Positions 56,317-64,000 of a DNA stretch of 64,000 nt are shown here, in pieces. Source of the stretch: GCA-001856825 sp038729485 (GTDB lineage: Archaea > Thermoplasmatota > Thermoplasmata > Thermoplasmatales > GCA-001856825); assembly GCA_038729485.1 (NCBI GenBank), contig JAVYRX010000001.1, forward strand, positions 124,001-188,000, in the 5' to 3' direction. The first letter of the stretch is position 1. Each line of letters begins with the position of its first letter. Under the pieces are notes generated by a model. It was not told the origin of the DNA. It did not search any database and saw nothing but the letters and a program-made list of their open reading frames with translations. The translations under genes were made by a program, and so were the position numbers.

Positions 56317-56898
56317 CTAAACAATTGTTCAAAACTGCTATCAGTGCCATGATCGTAATAACTTAAAATGAAGTCGCCAAGTATCAGTATTTATCCAAAT
56401 CAGACAAGATCCGTAATCCTTAGATCCATCTATGAACCGTCAACCCTGAGGATGATTGAGGGCGGGCTCTTGATTCGATAAGGATGTTACTTACCACCTT
56501 TGCCTGTTTTAAACCCTCAACCTCTTCTCTAGGCAAGAACCATCCTATTTAGTAATTTATATTCAAAGCCTTTAAGGTAAATTCCAAAATGGTAGTAACA
56601 TGGCAAGAACATTACATTCAAAGCCAATGCGAATGAATGATACTCTTTCCAGAGTCTGCAATATCTGATGAATCATGATAGTAAAAAAAAGGCGATGAAA
56701 AGAAGGTTAAGATCTGCTGCCGGCATAATTGACCGTGTCTTGAATATATTGCAAAGAATATCCTGTGAGAATTTAACATCCACCTCGTATTCTCCTAGGC
56801 TAAAAAGTCTATAATCTTATAAATTACTGCGCAGCCTGCAGTGGCAGAGTGTTCAAAAGTTTCTTTAAGTTTTACAAGGGCTAGTACCTCAGTTAAAG
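56317..56898. other. intergenic region
   Basis: About 580 bases between tRNA-Ser and the convergent membrane protein gene. AT-rich and with stops in every frame; no frame above about 40 codons looks coding. No clear hairpin, C/D box pair or repeat stands out. A short regulatory RNA cannot be excluded. Confidence 0.45.
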
Positions 56899-57354
56899 TT
56901 AACGTGAGAGCGCTGGAACGTAATATAGAATGGAAAAATCTGTCAGAATAACGGCAAGAAATGAAATCGACATTGCAAAGGAAAAGATATTATTCTCCAT
57001 GAAGCTCAGTAAAAATAGTATTCCTGAGATTCCAGCTAGCAAAACAAAAAGAGCGTTTGAAATACTGAAAACGAAGATCTTAATCTCTCCCGAACTTAAT
57101 GAAAAAGCCACGAGAATAAGGGATATTATACCTACAAGAACTCCTACTATCATATGAATTAGGATCTCTGGGATGGAGACCATGACAGTCATCATAAAAC
57201 TCATTGCATTAGTGGGCAGTGCAGCATTTATAGCTGGCGCGAATAGATTTATCCACATTCCAAGTAAAAACTGAACGGAAAGGAAGAACAATTGTATCAT
57301 CACTACTACTCCAATTAGCCTTCCATCTTTCTTAATAGAAACCATGAAAATCAC
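56899..57354 (-). CDS. four-helix membrane protein
   Basis: About 151 residues with four predicted membrane helices (VVMIQLFFLSVQFLLGMW; ILIHMIVGVLVGIISLILVA; FVFSISNALFVLLAGISGIL; FAMSISFLAVILTDFSILYY). No family recognised. The frame starts at GTG 57354, overlapping the stop of the SHOCT gene; ATG 57345 is an alternative with GTGATT just above. Probably translated together with the SHOCT gene. Confidence 0.65.
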   Translation of the reverse strand: MIFMVSIKKDGRLIGVVVMIQLFFLSVQFLLGMWINLFAPAINAALPTNAMSFMMTVMVSIPEILIHMIVGVLVGIISLILVAFSLSSGEIKIFVFSISNALFVLLAGISGILFLLSFMENNIFSFAMSISFLAVILTDFSILYYVPALSR

Positions 57355-57740
57355 TTTTCATTTCTTTCAAGATCATCAACCATCTGCTTATACTGTTCTC
57401 TGGTGATCTCGCCTTTAGCATATCTCTTCTTAAGTATCTCCATAGCTTCGTCGCGATCCCACCATCTCCAATCATGACCAGTGAAGCCAGAGGACCTAGA
57501 GATCCATCCCACAGACCTAGCAAACCACAAAATTACCCATATGAACAGAAATAGGAAAAACAGCCCTATGAGAACACCTACAATATTCCAAACTAGCGCA
57601 ATCCATCCGGTGAATGTATAATAAAAATTATGCTGATTGAAAATGGCACCGACGACAACGGCTATGCCTATCAGGATGAAAAGTACCGTTAGACCGTACC
57701 AGAACATTCTGCGTGGGTCGCGTGTATAGGATGCCGTCAT
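57351..57740 (-). CDS. two-helix membrane protein with SHOCT domain
   Basis: 129 residues. Two hydrophobic helices (VLFILIGIAVVVGAIF; IALVWNIVGVLIGLFFLFLF) lie in the N-terminal half, then a Trp-rich linker. The C-terminal AMEILKKRYAKGEITREQY is the short SHOCT helix pair found on many prokaryotic membrane proteins. Function unknown. Paired with the four-helix protein downstream. Confidence 0.72.
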   Translation of the reverse strand: MTASYTRDPRRMFWYGLTVLFILIGIAVVVGAIFNQHNFYYTFTGWIALVWNIVGVLIGLFFLFLFIWVILWFARSVGWISRSSGFTGHDWRWWDRDEAMEILKKRYAKGEITREQYKQMVDDLERNEK

Positions 57741-57983
57741 GAGCTACCGTTTATCTATAGGTAACGAAGTTAATATATTTATGTAGATCGAGCCTTTAAA
57801 ACCAGTATGACTCAAACATGCCTGCCCCAAAAAAATTGAACATTGCCATGTGGATTTGGGCTAACTTTAACGAAATAACCATGTGTTTTTGACAAGCCTA
57901 ATAAATTGTCTAATTTCATTTACCTATGCATCTAAAATAAATCATATCTTTTTCGCTTTTCAAATCTAAGAAATCTTGTAAAA

Positions 57984-58487
57984 ATGAGAAAAATGGTAAA
58001 CTATAACCGTCAAGTACAAATTTGGTTTGAAATGGCTACAAATGAAACAATCAGTAAGAGGAATGAAAAAATTTCCAAATTCTGGGAATACTTAATCTAT
58101 CTTGCTATTTTCGGGGCAATAATATCTCTCATATCAATTAGGAAGAACTATATTCTTGCCCCACCATACGCTGTATCAGCATATCTTATCGTTTTTCAAA
58201 GGAAGACAAAATATTCCAGCAGGTCTGGCATAATTGCTAGCTACCTTTTCGTAATACTATCCTCCTACATTCTTCACATTCTTTTTTCTCAGAGCATTTT
58301 AGGTATGGCCCTAAACGTGATTGCTGTTTCGGCTTTAATAACATTTACAGGATTCACTCATCCGCCCGCTATAGCACTTACGATATTCTCCTATCTAGAC
58401 GACAACATAATCGACTTCACAATATCGACGCTACTGGCACTGATCATCCTTGTTGTTTCGTCTCTTCTGATTGATCAATATGACTGA
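57984..58487 (+). CDS. HPP-family membrane protein
   Basis: Up to 167 residues with four helices and the HPP family motif (GFTHPPAIALTIFSY) in the third helix region. Some HPP proteins move nitrite in plant plastids; the archaeal role is unknown. The ATG at 57984 is used. A later ATG at 58032 is possible since an ACTATAA stretch lies about 25-30 bp above it, and the extra first 16 residues are not helical. Stands alone. Confidence 0.7.
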   Translation: MRKMVNYNRQVQIWFEMATNETISKRNEKISKFWEYLIYLAIFGAIISLISIRKNYILAPPYAVSAYLIVFQRKTKYSSRSGIIASYLFVILSSYILHILFSQSILGMALNVIAVSALITFTGFTHPPAIALTIFSYLDDNIIDFTISTLLALIILVVSSLLIDQYD

Positions 58488-58597
58488 TCGAATTACCTTC
58501 CCTCAGATAATGAACTAAAATGTGAAGTCAACTTATTAACTGCGTCTTCCTTTTTTTAAATATTGCATTCCTCATCTCTAATAAATATAACATTTAA

Positions 58598-60037
58598 TCA
58601 TTCCACGCAGCAGGACATCTTTGTGATGTCTCTTAAGAACGATTGAGCTGCGAGCTTGATCCCCTCCGAAAATGAAGGAAACGTGTGAGTCGTAGATATA
58701 ATGTCTTCCATTGTATACCCATATTTTATCGCATAAGCCCCTTCGGTGATGATTTCAGAGGCAATTGGTGCTAGAATATGAAGCCCAATAATCTTATTGT
58801 TCTTAGCATTCAGTACTAATTTTATAAGCCCGTTGGTCTCACCCGTAATGCCTGCTTTGATTAGATTTTCCAGTTTGAGCGTTCTGGAAACGACGGAGCC
58901 ACCTTTACGTAAAAATTCTATTTCCGTCATTCCTACGCCTGCAACTTGAGGGGTCGTAAATACCGCCCATGGTGTGCTGTCGTAATCTATTGTCGTGTCC
59001 AGACCGAACATGTTGCTTACCGCTGCAACCCCTTCCCTGGCGGCAAGGGTTTCAAGGTAAATGTTTTTTGATACGCAATCTCCCGCCGCATAGATGCCAG
59101 GGATGTTGGTCTCCATACTGCTGCTGGTGAGTATACCCCCTTTAGGATCAATCTTCACCCCCACACTATCTAAAGACAGGCGGTCTGTATTTGGAACCCT
59201 TCCTGCTGCGACTATTATTTCTTCAACATCTACCTTCTCAACTTTGCCTCCTTTCATGAATCTAATGGATCTTCCTCCATTAGTCTCATTGATCTCTACA
59301 ATTTTGGTGTTAAGGTTGACGCGGACCCCCTCTTCCTTTAACAAGTTCTCGAGTACAGCACCTATTTCAGGTTCAGTTTGCGGAAGAACAGAGCTTTTCT
59401 TCTCCACGATCGTCACCTCTGAACCCAGATATTGGAGGGCTTGTCCAAGCTCCAGTCCGACAGCACCCCCGCCTATTACTGCTACGGAAAGAGGTAATGA
59501 ATCCAGTCTCCAGATTGTGTCGCTTGTGAGAAAGCTTGAACATTCAAGTCCTTTTATACTCGGAATTGCGGGGCGTGATCCAGTTGCGATTAATACTATG
59601 GATGCCCTTATCGATGCAATCCTTCTACCTGCTTTGTCTGTCACGCCTATTTTCTTGTTCCCATTGAATCTACCTAGCCCCTCGAAATAAACTACGTTCC
59701 CGTAACTCTCAATCACATCCTCATACTTTCTTTTCCTAGAATCGGAGATATACGATCTAAGACCTCGCATTAAATCTCTGAAATTATATTCTACCCTATT
59801 TCCTGATATTCCGGAAATTCTAGGATGGGCTGGATTGAAAATCGCTTTGGAAGCTTCGATAATGTATTTTGACGGAACGCAACCTACATTGACGCACGTG
59901 CCTCCCAGAGGGCCCACCCCAACCATGGCTATCTTCATTTCTCCCTGACTAAGCTCAGTGGCCTTTATTGCTGCAGAGAATGCAGCAGCCCCGTTGCCAA
60001 GAATTGCCAGATCGTAATCTTGTTCTCCCTGCTTCAA
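58598..60037 (-). CDS. merA: mercuric reductase
   Basis: Flavoprotein that reduces Hg(II) to Hg(0) with NADPH. 479 residues. Redox pair GGTCVNVGCVPSK (Cys48, Cys53), FAD and NADPH loops AILGNGAAAFSA and VIGGGAVGLELGQ, and the C-terminal vicinal pair Cys476-Cys477 (MSCCVE), the mark of MerA over lipoamide dehydrogenase. No N-terminal metal-binding domain is fused; a separate one precedes it. The start is TTG at 60037, six bases below GAGGG (60044-60048). Confidence 0.93.
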   Translation of the reverse strand: MKQGEQDYDLAILGNGAAAFSAAIKATELSQGEMKIAMVGVGPLGGTCVNVGCVPSKYIIEASKAIFNPAHPRISGISGNRVEYNFRDLMRGLRSYISDSRKRKYEDVIESYGNVVYFEGLGRFNGNKKIGVTDKAGRRIASIRASIVLIATGSRPAIPSIKGLECSSFLTSDTIWRLDSLPLSVAVIGGGAVGLELGQALQYLGSEVTIVEKKSSVLPQTEPEIGAVLENLLKEEGVRVNLNTKIVEINETNGGRSIRFMKGGKVEKVDVEEIIVAAGRVPNTDRLSLDSVGVKIDPKGGILTSSSMETNIPGIYAAGDCVSKNIYLETLAAREGVAAVSNMFGLDTTIDYDSTPWAVFTTPQVAGVGMTEIEFLRKGGSVVSRTLKLENLIKAGITGETNGLIKLVLNAKNNKIIGLHILAPIASEIITEGAYAIKYGYTMEDIISTTHTFPSFSEGIKLAAQSFLRDITKMSCCVE

Positions 60038-60056
60038 CTCAATCCCTCAGACTAAA

Positions 60057-60284
60057 TCAAATTAAGGTTGCCCTATATCGTGAGTTTTTGGAGAAAATTT
60101 CGTTTTTCAGTATGTCCTTTGGCCCTAACTCATTAGGATCTATCTTTACGACACCTATGCCTTCCGCAAGTGATATTTCTGCTTCCTTTACCCCACGCTG
60201 CGCCTCAAGGCTCTTTTTGACAGATGCAGAACAATCCTCACAGCTCATCCCGTATATTCTGATCTTCACACACATTTCGTCCAT
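60057..60284 (-). CDS. MerP-like heavy-metal-associated domain protein
   Basis: About 75 residues, a ferredoxin-like HMA domain with GMSCEDCSASVKKSLEA (metal-binding CxxC) and GVVKIDPNELGP. No signal peptide, so it is cytosolic. It lies 19 bp upstream of merA and takes the place of the N-terminal metal-binding domain (NmerA) of bacterial MerA, handing Hg(II) to the reductase. A TATA box 20-30 bp above ATG 60284 supports a leaderless start; ATG 60275 is also in frame. Confidence 0.85.
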   Translation of the reverse strand: MDEMCVKIRIYGMSCEDCSASVKKSLEAQRGVKEAEISLAEGIGVVKIDPNELGPKDILKNEIFSKNSRYRATLI

Positions 60285-60303
60285 GAAAATGGATACCAAG
60301 CAA

Positions 60304-60314
60304 TTATTTATATG
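60304..60314 (-). promoter_or_regulatory. TATA box of merP-merA
   Basis: Minus strand CATATAAATAA, 20-30 bp above the ATG at 60284. Transcription would begin near the start codon. No merR-type gene lies within 450 bp upstream, so the regulator, if any, is elsewhere. Confidence 0.55.
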
Positions 60315-60758
60315 AAAAAGTAAAATTTTCTTTACTTAATGCGCGGTCTTGAAAAATTCAGGCGATGTTGGTGATGCAATTTTTCTAACAATAGACCGAG
60401 GATAAACTTGTTTTGGATTGAGACTTCAGCCTCATTACATATCGGCTCAAGGGTCATATGTGATGTAAAGCACCTTGACGAACATTCAACTTGCCTGAAA
60501 TGATACTTTCTTGACTATGGAATATTGATTTCGCTTCTCCCACTCTGCCTTATGAAATCTATCCATCAAGAAATAATCAAGGATATGCCGAAGGAAAGCC
60601 GATCATTATATGAGGGTTTATCTCTCCGACCTTTATCTCAGGTCAAGCATCTTTAAGTCAACACCTGCTATCATAGCATTGTCCATTTATCAAAATGAGG
60701 ATGTGAAATTTACAAACAGACTTATCCTCATTTCCCATTACCAAGAAGCTGGATCGAT
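60315..60758. other. intergenic region between mer genes and radical SAM gene
   Basis: About 450 bases between divergent genes. Beyond the merP promoter I see no ORF with protein-like composition, no tRNA and no strong hairpin. The radical SAM promoter should be in its last 60 bases. Confidence 0.45.
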
Positions 60759-61919
60759 ATGCTGATGTCCTGGAAGGTAAAGGACGGGGTTATAGGCCTC
60801 GCTGACGACTTCGGTAGAGTCCTATCGTTAGATTATGAAGGAAGGCTGCTCTTCTTTTCTGAAAATGGGGTTACTTACAGGAGAACGCTGTTGAATAGGT
60901 TCATAGAGCTAAAGATCGAGGATGGAAAAAGAATTGTCAGGGAGGTTCCGATGGACACAGCAAAATCCGTGGTTCTTGATGCCAGGAGTTTCTTTGAGAA
61001 GGCGATTGCGAATCATCCTCCCCCGGGATTAAACGACCGGGTCTACACGCTGACAGAGAGGATCAACTACGACTGGCTCGTAAGAGATGCCCAGGCCTTC
61101 ACTTTAATCTATGGAGGGGGAGTCCCCATTGTTCCTCCTGATCAGTACTTTTCCCTGTATCTTAGATACAGCGAGGGATGCCCCTGGAACAAATGCTCAT
61201 TTTGCATGTTGTACCCTGAAACAGTTTACCGTGTTAAGACACTCGATGATATGTCCAAACAAATTGACTCCCTTCTTGCTGTTCTGGGCAGAGGAATAGA
61301 ATCAAGACAATCTGTCTTTCTCGGCGATGCAAACGCTATAAACACAGATACGGACCTCTTAATTGACGTACTTGCCTTAGTGAAAAGAAGGATAGGTCTC
61401 CCGGTATACGCATTCACTGACGCCTTCACGACTATGAAGAACAAAAAAATCGGAGATTTTATAAGAATGAGGGAAAATGGACTGACTAGGGTTTACATAG
61501 GAATAGAATCAGGAGATCAATATGTGCTGAAATTGCTGAACAAGCCGATGGATATTTCAGGGGCAAGAAGAGAGATTGAGGACATAAAGAGGGCGGGAAT
61601 AGGAGTTGGCGTAATAGTGATGTCTGGCGCTGGTGGAAAGGCTCTTGCTAGGGAGCATGTTGAGAGCACAGCAAGATTCATCGCGACCCTACCCCTAGGA
61701 AAGGGAGACGTGGTTTACATCTCCCCCTTAAGGGAATATGAAGGGTCTGAATACGCAAAAATCGCGAGCGAAAAGGGGCTAGGAATCATGAGCGGAAGTG
61801 AGAAGCTTGATCAGGCTGAGGACATAAGGTCCGAAATAAAAGAGATTTGGATAAGGAAATTCTCTCTTCCTCCAGAATTTCAGATAGCACCGTACATTCT
61901 AGAGGAGTCAGTTTACTAG
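60759..61919 (+). CDS. radical SAM protein with CX4CX2C motif
   Basis: 386 residues. RYSEGCPWNKCSFCM (Cys141, Cys146, Cys149) is the cluster site with four, not three, residues between the first two cysteines. Later SAM-fold parts are VFLGDANAINTDTDLLID, RVYIGIESGDQYVLKLLNKP and GVGVIVMSGAGG, placing it in the MiaB/HemN-like (Elp3 fold) group. The first 110 residues are a separate domain. No B12 domain is seen. Reaction unknown; stands alone. Confidence 0.82.
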   Translation: MLMSWKVKDGVIGLADDFGRVLSLDYEGRLLFFSENGVTYRRTLLNRFIELKIEDGKRIVREVPMDTAKSVVLDARSFFEKAIANHPPPGLNDRVYTLTERINYDWLVRDAQAFTLIYGGGVPIVPPDQYFSLYLRYSEGCPWNKCSFCMLYPETVYRVKTLDDMSKQIDSLLAVLGRGIESRQSVFLGDANAINTDTDLLIDVLALVKRRIGLPVYAFTDAFTTMKNKKIGDFIRMRENGLTRVYIGIESGDQYVLKLLNKPMDISGARREIEDIKRAGIGVGVIVMSGAGGKALAREHVESTARFIATLPLGKGDVVYISPLREYEGSEYAKIASEKGLGIMSGSEKLDQAEDIRSEIKEIWIRKFSLPPEFQIAPYILEESVY

Positions 61920-62132
61920 TTTTTATGTGATAGTAACGCAACTGCATTAAACAACTCCATTAGGGGCAGATAATGAAGGAAATGAGAAGCCTACGTAAGA
62001 AAGGAAACGCCATAATGGGAGTCATACATTGCAAGAAATCTATGACTCTGAAGTTATGCATTGCAAACAATGGATGTTGGATCAATCACAAAAGAGGTTA
62101 ATAAAAATAAAATGAAAATTAAGGGGGAAAAA

Positions 62133-64000
62133 TCATTCCTTCTTCATTCCGAACCTCTTTCTCAGATCTCTCAGTCCGGTGAAGCCTGCCACTGCAATTC
62201 CAAGCGTCACAACAATAAGCACAATGATTACTAAGTCAATTATGAGCCCGTAGTTTACGATGTTGCCCGTCTTGTTCTGTAGTGAGTTTACTGATTTCTG
62301 CACTGACCCAACAGCCACCTGCAGGGTGCCCAAGGAAGTCTGCACTGTAGCAATATCCCCTTTTATTGAGGTAACATTTCCCGTGAGGGAACCAACCGAG
62401 GTCTGGACAGTTGCCACGTTTCCTTCTATGGATTTCAACGAGGCATTCAGAGAACCCAGAGAAGTTTCGATGGTTCCGATCGTTGTTTCAAGCGTCACGA
62501 CCGTTCCATTTAACGCAACAATTGAAGCGTTAAGCGCGGTAACTGAGGACTTCATCGTACCAAATGAGGTATTCAGGTAAACTACGGTGTTGTTTATGGA
62601 AGATATCCTCGCGTTAAGCTCGCTGAGCGGAATGCTGAGAGTTGCCGTGATGGATGAGTTGACGGCGGCTGTGATCTGTGCGATCTGGCTCTGCGAAATT
62701 CCCGTGACTAAGGCTCCGTTTCCGCTGGCAAGTCCAAGAAAGACGTCTCCCCCGGACATTGTGTATGTTTCACTAGTTGTCATAGAACCCGTGACAGCGC
62801 TGCTGCTGCTTTCAACCGTATACTCATTCTGCTGCCAAGAGAGATAAACCCCCCAGTAATTCCCGGGAATCCCGTTCGGCATCTGGAATGAACCGTTGAG
62901 ATAGGAAGCTGACGACGTCGCCTCGAAGGAGGCAGGTGAAGTGTAGACCGCAGAGCCATTGAAATAGACCGTTACGTAGATGCTGCTGTAATATGGCCCG
63001 CCAGATGGACCACCCGGCGCCGATGGAGGAGTAGATGGCTTCCAAGAGTAGTTCAACAGCTCTCCTGGGAATGCATAATATCCGCTCATTATGGTAAGCG
63101 AACTGCTCGGAGTTACGTTGAACTGCGCGGATGAAACTGTGTTCAAATTTGATTCACTAACTACGGTGACGTTGTACCTTCCGGGTCTCATTACCGGAAC
63201 TGTGAAGCTTCCGGAGTACGAACCCGTACTGGTTGTGGTTAACGATGATACCTCACTTGAAGCCACATATACGTCGTAATTCGTGTTCGCAGAAAAGCCT
63301 GCCATGGTGAATGAGATCGACTTCCCTATAGAACCGCTCGATGCAGAAAGCGAGAAGGATGGATAGACCGTATAGGACGAATAAGTTGTGTACGTGGAGC
63401 CCTGGTAGGTAGCCTGTGCCACTACTTCGTATGTACCTGAAGGTTCCGGAAATGATGAGAGGGATACGCTAAAGGTGAATGCACCGTTCACAAGGCTCTC
63501 GCTCTGGGAAATTAGGGATGAAAGAGTGTAGTAATAGACCTTCACTGTTGCAGAAGGATAGAATGAATAGCCCACTATGTAATAGCCCGTTACAGCGCCA
63601 GATGTCACAATAGGTATGGTTTGTATGTTACCAGAGTTCAATAAAGTCGCTGGTCCCGACACGACCACTGGAGTAGAATATATCGCTGACGAGAGAGGTT
63701 GACCTGAATACGTTATTGATAGGTAATAGAGACCGTCTGATGTTGGCGAAATGAACGAGATTGAAGCGGATGTCGTGGTTGATGAAAGGGTGGTAGTCGT
63801 AACTGTGCTTGAGCCCACTGTGAATGAGAGCTCGCTGGAGGACATGTATATGTTGTAGGAGGTACTGAGACCAGGATACACCAACGAACCTGACGGTATT
63901 AATCCGGAAACAGTGACAGTTTGACTCACATCCTGTTCCAATATGCTTACTGTTCCGAACGAAATGCTAAAGTGTGGTGGCTGTACCGCTGTGTATCCGT
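62133..64000 (-). CDS. large surface protein, C-terminal part
   Basis: The frame is open to the window edge, so the gene begins outside; about 622 residues are seen. From the N side: several Ser/Thr-rich beta-sandwich repeats of about 80-100 residues, then from about residue 440 a stalk of heptads (LNASIVALNGTVVTLETTIG; NVATVQTSVGSLTGNVTS) in which TVQTS recurs 21 residues apart. A membrane helix (LIIDLVIIVLIVVTLGIAVA) and a basic cytoplasmic tail (RDLRKRFGMKKE) follow. Many Asn-X-Ser/Thr sites fit a glycoprotein. Probably an S-layer-like or adhesive coat protein. Confidence 0.82.
   Translation of the reverse strand, partial: GYTAVQPPHFSISFGTVSILEQDVSQTVTVSGLIPSGSLVYPGLSTSYNIYMSSSELSFTVGSSTVTTTTLSSTTTSASISFISPTSDGLYYLSITYSGQPLSSAIYSTPVVVSGPATLLNSGNIQTIPIVTSGAVTGYYIVGYSFYPSATVKVYYYTLSSLISQSESLVNGAFTFSVSLSSFPEPSGTYEVVAQATYQGSTYTTYSSYTVYPSFSLSASSGSIGKSISFTMAGFSANTNYDVYVASSEVSSLTTTSTGSYSGSFTVPVMRPGRYNVTVVSESNLNTVSSAQFNVTPSSSLTIMSGYYAFPGELLNYSWKPSTPPSAPGGPSGGPYYSSIYVTVYFNGSAVYTSPASFEATSSASYLNGSFQMPNGIPGNYWGVYLSWQQNEYTVESSSSAVTGSMTTSETYTMSGGDVFLGLASGNGALVTGISQSQIAQITAAVNSSITATLSIPLSELNARISSINNTVVYLNTSFGTMKSSVTALNASIVALNGTVVTLETTIGTIETSLGSLNASLKSIEGNVATVQTSVGSLTGNVTSIKGDIATVQTSLGTLQVAVGSVQKSVNSLQNKTGNIVNYGLIIDLVIIVLIVVTLGIAVAGFTGLRDLRKRFGMKKE

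Noticed and set aside
61973..62101. 42-codon plus-strand frame between the radical SAM gene and the surface protein gene
   Set aside because: No ribosome site or TATA box at a fitting distance and no protein-like pattern beyond a few Lys-rich codons.

Overview
The window is a continuous stretch of a euryarchaeal chromosome, almost certainly from the order Thermoplasmatales. The evidence is a full-length tricorn protease, archaeal core machinery (TBP, RFC large subunit, aEF-1A, aEF-2, RNase P Pop5, Dph2), a thiolase/HMG-CoA synthase/DUF35 mevalonate operon, a tetraether-lipid-synthase-like radical SAM protein, a eukaryote-type NADP isocitrate dehydrogenase, a Ta0938-like protein, mercury-resistance genes and many secondary carriers, which fit an acid-living heterotroph. 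The genus cannot be fixed from the sequence alone. Genes are tightly packed with many 1-4 bp overlaps. Some starts sit about 20-30 bp below a TATA box, as in leaderless transcripts. Others carry GGTGA/GAGGT ribosome sites, and several of those begin with GTG or TTG.

Layout. 1-4737: end of a complex I operon (nuoL partial, nuoM, nuoN) plus two small unknown genes. 4731-9898: prenyl metabolism (GGPP synthase, UbiX), a GNAT protein, a heme-oxygenase-fold protein paired with a TRASH-like Cys protein, tRNA-Leu and a coiled-coil protein. 9925-11916: methionine salvage operon mtnB-mtnD-mtnC. 12255-20310: MBL hydrolase, CDGSH-pirin pair, dehydrogenase, FMN protein, three transporters and a DsrE-like protein. 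20493-27600: tricorn, a frameshifted hyfC-like gene, an orphan DNA methyltransferase, a gene-poor stretch, a second frameshifted gene and tRNA-Asp. 28109-33552: aldo/keto reductase, the mevalonate operon, an exported FKBP and an EamA transporter. 33887-38853: str operon (rps12-rps7-fusA-tef1a-rps10, minus strand). 38914-44827: hemerythrin-like protein, methyltransferase, RHH regulator, rfcL, pop5, tbp and icd. 44948-52717: APC permease, hisS, a 56-residue ORF, hutH/HxlR, tRNA-Ala, a methylisocitrate-lyase-like gene and phoU. 52862-58487: Tes-like radical SAM, purN, dph2, tRNA-Ser and small membrane proteins. 58598-64000: merP-merA, a second radical SAM protein and the 3' part of a large surface-protein gene.

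Membrane-lipid themes recur. HMG-CoA synthase and its partners start isoprenoid synthesis, GGPP synthase makes the C20 chain, and the Tes-like enzyme would join chains into tetraethers. Dph2 and its substrate EF-2 (His in the IHRGPAQ loop) are both present.

The observations most worth checking are the thiolase of the mevalonate operon, which has Ser and Tyr where the catalytic Cys and the His of the GHP motif are expected, and the two-gene unit of a putative diiron heme-oxygenase-fold oxidase and a TRASH-like protein. Also notable are two frameshifted genes flanking a gene-poor segment, and a strong nested inverted repeat in an otherwise empty intergenic region. No CRISPR array, insertion sequence or rRNA was seen.
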